The notes under the pieces: model-generated
What the model was told of the DNA's origin: nothing
Seen by the model: the letters and a program-made list of their open reading frames with translations, nothing else
Databases searched by the model: none
Source: Dacryopinax spathularia
Lineage: Eukaryota; Basidiomycota; Dacrymycetes; Dacrymycetales; Dacrymycetaceae
NCBI GenBank assembly: GCA_037974965.1
Contig: JBBPFI010000004.1
Location: 682,001 to 746,000, forward strand
Reading direction: 5' to 3'
DNA: 64,000 nucleotides
Translations under genes and position numbers: made by a program
Part shown: positions 57,050 through 64,000 of the stretch, piece after piece
Layout of the letters: each line of letters begins with the position of its first letter
Position numbering within the stretch: position 1 is the first letter of the stretch

Positions 57050-57973
57050 ATGCCTGGCAGCCGACCGCCATCCCGACCGCCATCCATAGGACCACCGTCT
57101 CCGGCTGCCTCTGGAACAGGATCGGCTGCGCCCGCATTCGATGTCCCTGCTGCGTTTCTTGATCCTGGAGCTGACCTCCTCTTGAGGTCGTCCGATGGCG
57201 TTCTCTTCAAGGTGCACAAGGCGATTCTGAGCGCTGGCTCGACTTTCTTCAGAGACATGTTTCTCCACCCGCAGCCCCCTGACAGCGAGCCTGCCATAGA
57301 ATCTCCGCTCCCATGCGACGAGCCTGCGACGACCATCACGGGCTGGCTCTACCATCTGTATCCCATTGTGCCCCCGGAGAATTTTACTGTCGAAGAGCTC
57401 TGCGCCGTCGCAGTAGCTGCCGACAAATGGGGCATGGAAGAAGTCATGAGGCAAGTCTTGGCCAAGCTTACAAGTCCGCAAATCCTGGATTGTCGACCTT
57501 TGATGGTTTACAAGCTTGCCTGTCGCCTGGACAAGAAGGATCTGAAGGATCTATCTGCTACGCGATTGGTTCAGTTGTACGACCCCATGGATGTAGCCCT
57601 TCGCCAAGATCTCGACGGCCTTTCTGCTCGACAGATGGTTTACTTATACGATCTGCGCGTCTCGTGGCTCGTGCACTGCCAACACGCACTGGACGTATGC
57701 TTGCCGATAGAGTGTTCGCATGGCCTGGGCATCGAGTACTTCGACAACTGGCGGGCGAAGCTATCCGACAAGCTGACACATTCCCCGAGAGTAGAGGTGA
57801 TTCCTGACCCAGTGCATTCAATCTTCAACCTTGGTTCCGAGTCTTACTGCGATTGGGCATGTGCACGCTCGATGGGCGGGTTGAGTCAACTTCGAGAGAC
57901 CCTTTCGGTAGGTGACACACTTGACATGTTCAGACCACTCAATATTTTCCAGGCGCCGTGGTCTCTGGAGTGA
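57050..57973 (+). CDS. BTB/POZ domain protein (intact copy, tandem)
   Basis: A single-exon gene of 307 aa. A short Pro/Ser N-terminus (MPGSRPPSRPPSIGPPSPAA) precedes AFDVPAAFLDPGADLLLRSS and KVHKAILSAGSTFFRDMFLH. The family helical part is AVAVAADKWGMEEVMRQVLA, then DCRPLMVYKLACRLDKKDLK and LVQLYDPMDVALRQDLDGLS. The C-terminal part (LDVCLPIECSHGLGIEYFDN) is in the same position as the Cys-containing stretch of the other copies. It follows the frameshifted copy by about 600 bp in the same direction, so the two are a tandem pair. Confidence 0.82.
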   Translation: MPGSRPPSRPPSIGPPSPAASGTGSAAPAFDVPAAFLDPGADLLLRSSDGVLFKVHKAILSAGSTFFRDMFLHPQPPDSEPAIESPLPCDEPATTITGWLYHLYPIVPPENFTVEELCAVAVAADKWGMEEVMRQVLAKLTSPQILDCRPLMVYKLACRLDKKDLKDLSATRLVQLYDPMDVALRQDLDGLSARQMVYLYDLRVSWLVHCQHALDVCLPIECSHGLGIEYFDNWRAKLSDKLTHSPRVEVIPDPVHSIFNLGSESYCDWACARSMGGLSQLRETLSVGDTLDMFRPLNIFQAPWSLE

Positions 57974-58480
57974 CATTGGTCTAGGCTTGCACTGGTTGTG
58001 CTGGGGCCGAAGCATCATCCGCCTCTTTCCGGATTCTCTCAGCGGGTTGTAACCGTGTGGCACCGTCTGCCCTGCTCAACTTGAATTTGGGCTGGCGGTT
58101 CCCTCCGTGTTCTGAACTCACGAAAGATGCTATGATCCTCCGTTCATATCTCTCTTCCGACCCTCCGCCATCAAAGTCCATACCCGTGTAAATCTGAGTT
58201 CTCAGTCTGCGCAGTTCATCAGATAACATTTCCCTGGCCTGCGTCTCATTATTTCGATCTCATGCTTGCACTATGCACTGTGAAGGCTGAACTCTTGGGG
58301 TTCGCATATGTGATGGAAAGAAGGCGAGGTACCCCTTAACTTTTGCAAGCGGTCTTTGGGTCGACAGGACTGGAAACAGAATCTGATTTTTCAGCTTCAG
58401 GATACTTTTACCTGCAGCTGCCACGAGCCAAACGCGTAGCCCTCCAAAAATTGGCTGCTTTACACATTGGCCCTACCTTC
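57974..58480. other. intergenic between convergent genes
   Basis: A 0.5-kb spacer between the BTB gene and the dienelactone hydrolase gene. No coding signal. Confidence 0.4.
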
Positions 58481-59392
58481 CTACTTCAAGAAGCGGTCGA
58501 ACCAGCCTGTGATTCCCCAAGCACTCTGCTCCTTCGCCCAACCTAAAGAGCCCTAGTCAACCAATATACGGGGCTGTGCGAATTGGACATGACTTACGCT
58601 CGTTCTCATTGTTAGGGTCACCACGGATTGCAAACCCATGCGCAACACCGGAGAAGAGCTGGAAGTGATAGTTGAGCTTATTAGCCGCAACAATAGCCTC
58701 TGTTGTAGGGTTGTATAGTCAGCTTCCTACAATCGGGCTGGAATCCGCAATATCGTACCTGCTTTGTGCCGTAACTCAGCAGGGAATGTGTTGTCTGTCT
58801 CTGCGCATGAGAAGAATATGTGACCCTTCTTCATCTCCTCGAAGTCCTTCTCCTTGATGAAGGCAGGATGGACGAGAGCGCCGGCGATAGCGTCGCCATT
58901 CGTCAAAGCGTTGACGACATGGGGGCCGCCGAAGCAGTATCCGATGCAGGCGACTTTTGTCGTGCTGTACTTCTCCTTCATCGCGGCCGTCCATTTCTTG
59001 ACAATAGGAAGCGAGCTCTCGATATGTCGGTCGATCCATGCCCTACGGTCGAAGTCTGGGTTTTTGCCAAGCTCTTCCAGCTTTTCGCCCTGGAAGTAGT
59101 CCGGTGCGACAACCAGATAGCCTTTGGAACGGTTGTCAGCGTGCTAACGTCAGGAGGATTTGTGCGCTTTCGTACCTTGCTCAGCGAAGAAATCGATCAG
59201 AAGCTGGTTGTTCAAGTACCATGGTCCGAAGACATCGCAGAAGAAAAGGATGATCTTGTCTGTCTTTTTGTCCGGTGGATAGCCGACATAGCAGGTAGCG
59301 CCACCGATCTCCTCCGTCACGCCAACGGCCGTACCCTCATGCTTCACAGCTTGGAAGCAGTGATCACCAGAGGGCTTCGCAAGGTACGCCAT
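58481..59392 (-). CDS. dienelactone hydrolase family protein
   Basis: An alpha/beta hydrolase of the dienelactone hydrolase family, read leftward from the ATG at 59390-59392. The N-terminus MAYLAKPSGDHCFQAVKHEG is followed by IILFFCDVFGPWYLNNQLLI. The nucleophile elbow is VACIGYCFGGPHVVNAL, with Cys as nucleophile as in dienelactone hydrolases. The acid/His region includes HIFFSCAETDNTFPAELRHK and later VAHGFAIRGDPNNENE. The last intron has a GTAAGT donor near 58600 and the final exon gives RWAKEQSAWGITGWFDRFLK with TAG at 58481-58483. It probably acts on small lactones or esters; the substrate is unknown. Confidence 0.87.
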
Positions 59393-60017
59393 TGACTGAT
59401 TAAACTGAGGGACGAGCGTGACAAAGTATACGAAGGCAGAGAACGAGCAAGCGGCACTGCAGCTAGCGAGTGAGGGAACGCAGAGTATTTATAGGCGCGA
59501 CCAATCGTCTGCGCAATTCACTCCAGCAGAGCACGACATCGCGCGGGTCGTGGTGATACTGTTGATTGAATAGCGGGCAGACCTCCACCTGCCTGGGATG
59601 TGCCAGACCACGAGACGTCAACGACACGATGGGTCCTCGACCTCATCGAAGCCTGAGGTCCAACAGCCCATTGGCGCTGTCGGCCAGACAGCCTGCGGCA
59701 TATACGACGCAGGCGAATGTCGAGCTGCTGATCCGAGCGGTACTCCTCTTATCCATACACAGTATTCAGTATTATGACTAGCAGGTAGACCAGACAGAGA
59801 GTGCCGTCGGGACGTGGAAACTGAGGCAATCGAGGAACGCCGTGTGCTCGTTGGTCCCTGGAACAGATGATGAGACCGCGCCACAGTCGGCTTGGCATAT
59901 ATCCTCGTGTTCACTCGACCTGCTCTCACCACTTTTGGAAGCCCACGTCTATGCGATCCGCTCGATAATACCTCCTCTCAATCTAGCCCACTTCCAGCTA
60001 CTCCCACGCTAAGGAGC
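59393..60017. other. divergent promoter region
   Basis: The spacer between the dienelactone hydrolase and VPS23 genes. No coding signal. Confidence 0.4.
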
Positions 60018-62214
60018 ATGAACGGAAGGCCATCCGGGTCTGGCGGGAGCTTACAGAACTGGCTGCGCAGCGAGCTGGTCGATTACGCCAGCCGGGACCT
60101 CGCATTCGCACACATCGAAGCTGCTCTAAACGCGTACCATTTGCTGAAGCCGAAGAGGGAGTCCTTCAGTACGCTTCTTATCTAGGATGAATCCTGCGAA
60201 TAATCTCTGAAACCCAATGCAGTCTACGACGATGGCCGGTCGCATCATCTGTTGTCGCTGGCCGGCCTACTACCGATATCCTATCGCGGTGCATCCTACA
60301 ACATACCGATAGCAGTATGGATACCGTTCGATTATCCAAACGAACCGCCCATGGTTTACGTCGTGCCCACAAAAGAGATGGTGGTGAAAGCGGGCAAAGA
60401 TTTGGATCCAAGCGGGAAGTGGACGGGCGACTATCTGAGGAACTGGGGTAGAAAAGGAGAGGTGCGCATATTGTCCTCTCCTTAAACTGCAATCTGATCA
60501 TCACCTTCGCAGGCATGCAATATCCGGGCTCTGCTTGATGCTTTAACCGAGGTATTCAGCAGAGAGCCGCCACTATATCGGAAGGCTAAGGAGGAGCGCG
60601 CCCCGCAGGCGCCCACGCCGCCTGTCCCGTCGCCCGCACCAGCACGTCCGCTATCTAGTGCTTCCTATACCGCTGGTCCAGGCGATCGATCGTCGATGCC
60701 TCCACCACGACCACCGCTACCAGGCACTGTCGAGGGAAGGGCTGGTAGTCCAGGCTGGTCATCGCCGGCTCCACAAGATGTACGTACATTCATGGACTTT
60801 CTCGTCTCGTGCTCACCGAGACATTCTGTAGCCAAGGAATCGACCTCCCCCACCTCTTCCTTCCAACGGCGACCCTCCACAAGCACTGCAGCACTCACAG
60901 TCGTCACCAGGCCGTCCGCTGTCAACAGGCTCACCACCTGTTCCCCCTCATCAGCCATATCACCCATATGCACCGTTGTCGCGTGCTTCACTTCCACCTT
61001 CCGGTACTCCGCCTGTTGCGTACACGCCGAGGCCCGCGAGTGGGCAGTTTGGCCAGATGCCGCCTATTCCTCCCTTGCCGAATCGCGCCCCGATACCCAT
61101 TCAACCACAGCAGACGGGTCCCACACCGCCGTTTTCCCCTGCTCTGCCTGCTCCATCACATCCTACACTGCAGGCGCATCCATCCGTCTCCCAACCACAG
61201 CCCGTACCGGCCCAACCTGGCTATCCTGCGCAACCGCCTCCACCGGGACCTTATCCGCCAGGTCATACCCAGCAGACCCCCGTTCCTTACCCAGCGCAGC
61301 AAGCCCCTGCCGCGCCTGGACAACCTCACGCTGTTCTTGTCCCCCCCATGCATGCTCGAAACGGCTCATGGGTGCCTTCCACGGCACCTACGCCGCAGCA
61401 GCCTGCATATACACCAAGTCCAGCCGTACCAACACCACCTCGGCAGCCTTCCGTCTACCCTGGTCTGCCACTTGGTCCACCAACCACCGTCCAGCAGCCG
61501 CAGCCTCGCCCGCGCATTCCTCAGCCCGACTTCCTCTCCTCCGACCCCGACCCATCACCTCGTTCTGCCTCCCCACCTCCGCCGCTCCCACCAAACCCTC
61601 ATGTCCTGCAGCTCCACACCTCACTCCTATCGCTCGTCCAGCAGCGACTGCAGCAACATCTCGCTGCTGCGCATGCTGAAATGGACCGATTGCAGAAGCT
61701 CAGGGGTGAGCTGGAGCAGGGGCCCGCGAGGATACAGGACGAGATGGCGCGGTTGGCTGCGGTGAGGGATGTATGCCTTGGGGTCGTTTCGCGGCTTGAA
61801 GGGGTTGTACGAGAAGCAGAAGGACGGCTAGCCGACGTGAAAGCGCGGGGTGAGCCGACTGTCGACGAGATCGTGTGTGCGGATACCATTGTGGGAAATC
61901 AGTATGTTTCCCCATCTGTCCTCCGAAGCGCATCTGTTTGCTGACCGGTATGATCAGGTTGATTGACCTCGTGGCGGATGACAATGCGATCGAGGATACG
62001 ATATACCACCTGCACCGAGCCCTTAATTCCGGTCGGATAGACTTGGATAGGTTCATCAAGGTGCGTTCTTCCCTTCTTTCCCTGACACTCTGACTCATCA
62101 TGCGGATTCTGATTGCTATAGACCACTCGCGCTCTTGCGGAAGAACAGTTCATGAAGCGGGCGCTGGTGGAAAAGATATTGAATGGGTTGCCGATGGGCC
62201 TTTGGAGTTCTTAG
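60018..62214 (+). CDS. VPS23: ESCRT-I subunit Vps23 (TSG101 homologue)
   Basis: The start at 60018 (MNGRPSGSGGSLQNWLRSEL) opens a UEV domain: VYDDGRSHHLLSLAGLLPIS, YNIPIAVWIPFDYPNEPPMV and GKWTGDYLRNWGRKGE. UEV domains resemble ubiquitin-conjugating enzymes without the active Cys and bind ubiquitin and PTAP-like motifs. A long Pro-rich middle follows, spread over introns. A coiled coil (QRLQQHLAAAHAEMDRLQKL) precedes the C-terminal steadiness box: IDLVADDNAIEDTIYHLHRA and TTRALAEEQFMKRALVEKIL, ending GLPMGLWSS with TAG at 62212-62214. It acts in endosomal sorting of ubiquitinated membrane proteins. The introns in the Pro-rich part are not all placed. Confidence 0.9.
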
Positions 62215-62680
62215 GACGGACAGGAGTGTATACGATAAACCATGACTACGAATGTTATGAAGATGGCGGGGTGCTTGCCGCTTCCTTCTCCTATTCTTGC
62301 CCGATCTGAGCCGATCTACCTCCGGGCATGATTGAGCAGCGGAAGAAAGGAGAAAAGGGCGATCCCTGAATACGCGTTGCTTGGAATGTTAGCGAATTAT
62401 GACTGTTACTCGGTGCGGCGGAGTTAACGACCGCGTGTACATATAATGGCCTCTCCTTTGCGCACAGACCGCCTCTTCACCGCCTTTCGCCACAAACCAC
62501 CATCATCCTCATCCAACAGCATACATACATAAACACCAACTTGAACGATAACATCCCATCAACCACTTAGTACCTCCTTACGTCTTACCTCCTTCTCTCG
62601 CAACCGGACCGTTAGTCTGTCTTACGCGCTCAACGCGCCGAGTCATCAGGTCTCATATCATCGACTAGTCACCCTCAATC
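62215..62680. other. intergenic, promoter of next gene
   Basis: The last 200 bases before the next start are C/T-rich with CCATCA-like strings, as expected of a leader and promoter. A TATAATGG string lies near 62444. No gene. Confidence 0.4.
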
Positions 62681-64000
62681 ATGGCCGCCGTCGTCCAAGA
62701 CCACTGTTCACAACCTGCGGATCAGACCGAGCAGATTTCATCCGCAGGACCCGCTGCCTCCGCCGCAGCTGCGCCCGCAAATACCTTGCCCGCGTCGACG
62801 ACCGAAGCGCCGCAGTTCAAGTTCCCACCTTTCACCCTTCCGGAAGGAGTAAACGTCGTGTCGTTTGCGGACTTCGAGCCGGGTGGCATTTTGCTTCCTG
62901 CAGCTGCCGCTGGTGATCCTACCGCTGAGGACGACGACGACGTCAAACTTGCGGAGGACGTTGAGGTTGACGTCGCCGGTGTACCTACTGTCCAGCTCCC
63001 AACGAGCCACGAGCCCCTCGAGGTCCCTACCGAAGCCGCAACCAGTACCACCTCTGCAGTAAACGGAGACATGGCTCAAGCTGCGGTCAAAGCGGCGCAT
63101 AAGCGCCGTCGCAATAAGGCGAAGAAGCTGGAGATGCAGGCTGCGGGGTCGGCTATCCTCAATGGGGAGCGTCGTATGACCTGGTGGGAGAAGTGGGAGC
63201 AGGAGGAGCAGAAGAAACGCTCTCAAGGGCCCGTGAAGTACGATCTGTGAGTTTTTAAAAGCGCATATATGCTGCTCTATCCGCGCTAACAGGTTCGCAG
63301 GGGCGAAGATCGCTATGAGCGATTGGATCTGGCAGTCAGAACGTTTAAGAAAGGGCATGCTTTGGAGGCTGGGGTGCAGTCGATCTGGGATAGGGTGAGT
63401 GTTCCCTTTATGCGGATACAGTTTTGTCTTATGCGGTGTATAGTGGCTCGACTTCATTGGTCTCTTGCGGAACGAGAACCAGATCCCTGGCACCTCGAAG
63501 AAGAACTCCAAGGTACCGCGTGGCATCAAGCGCAAGCCGGAAGAGGGCGAGTTCTCGGATGAAGACGACGACGATGTTGACGAACCTCGGTTGACGCCCG
63601 AGGAGCAGTGGGATGAGCGGATGATTGCCTTCCTCGAGGACCCGATGCTCACTCTGAAGCGCTTCTTCAGCAGCCATTATCACGACGAAGGGATGTACTG
63701 GTACGTCCGGCTCAGCTAAGGTGGTAGCATATATACTCATTCATCCGCATAGGAGTGACGCTAAATTGCGGGATGGACCGATCATCGTCTCGTTCTTCTT
63801 GCGCTATCTGATTCAAGACCGAGTCTTCCCCGAGTACGAGAAGAAGATGAAGGACGCATATACCTACCTCGAAGATCACATCCAACACGATTTGACCGCT
63901 ACTCGAGCCTTCAGTATGGCCGCAGAGGATGACTTTTCTGTCGCATGCTGCAATGACTTAGGCACCATGGTTCTGCAGGATGACTCTGGGCACTGGGCCG
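62681..64000 (+). CDS. unknown conserved-looking fungal protein (5' part)
   Basis: The gene starts at 62681 (MAAVVQDHCSQPADQTEQIS) and runs off the right edge. Several exons join in frame. The first about 130 residues are Ala/Thr-rich and acidic. A basic helix follows (AAHKRRRNKAKKLEMQA), then WWEKWEQEEQKKRSQGPVKY. After introns, the text continues IPGTSKKNSKVPRGIKRKPE, an acidic GEFSDEDDDDVDEPRL, and a more structured part: WDERMIAFLEDPMLTLKRFF and DGPIIVSFFLRYLIQDRVFP. I do not recognise a family. The basic and acidic runs suggest a nuclear or nucleic-acid-associated protein. Confidence 0.6.

Noticed and set aside
60809-61765. Long alternative frame of over 300 codons inside VPS23
   Set aside because: It is an out-of-frame reading of the Pro-rich region; the frame with the coiled coil and steadiness box is the real one.

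Overview
The window looks like basidiomycete nuclear DNA. Its genes carry many short (about 45-120 nt) GT-AG introns, and the gene set is fungal: a Vps23 with UEV and steadiness-box ends, a MIC19 with a CX10C tail, an ADP/ATP carrier, a GH51 arabinofuranosidase and a lineage-expanded family of short BTB/POZ proteins. I cannot name the species. There are no rRNA genes, no convincing tRNA gene and no CRISPR array.

Layout. 1-20.6 kb is ordinary GC-rich host sequence: GH51 arabinofuranosidase (3' part), PhoD-like phosphatase, PEX6, a decayed BTB relic, an MFS transporter, a DUF202 membrane protein, a DenD-like epimerase, a short-chain dehydrogenase, an intact BTB gene and the splicing factor YJU2. 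41.9-64 kb is again host: SYF2, a GT49 glycosyltransferase, three more BTB genes (one with a frameshift), ADP/ATP carrier, metal-dependent cyclase, MIC19, a single-pass membrane protein, dienelactone hydrolase, VPS23 and a truncated unknown gene.

The interesting part is about 20.3 kb (roughly 21.4-41.7 kb), visibly more AT-rich than its flanks and inserted between the head-to-head splicing genes YJU2 and SYF2. It is a very large Helitron (rolling-circle DNA transposon). It encodes an apparently intact 1,981-aa Rep/helicase with all expected motifs and eight further genes. Two of these are clear homologues of the large subunit of replication protein A (RPA70): one with all four OB domains (N-A-B-C), the other with N-A-C and no domain B. 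The others are an F-box/LRR-like protein, two unrecognised proteins whose C-termini share a beta-rich pattern, a small Trp/Cys-rich protein, an acidic protein and a nuclear-looking unknown protein. I built intron-containing models by hand for most of them, and the reading frames join cleanly. An imperfect 22-23 bp inverted repeat sits at the two composition boundaries and may mark the ends.

Working idea: the element brings its own single-strand-DNA-binding machinery (two RPA70 paralogues) for rolling-circle replication, plus an F-box protein that might act on host protein turnover. The gene identities rest on motifs I can read; the joint function is inference.
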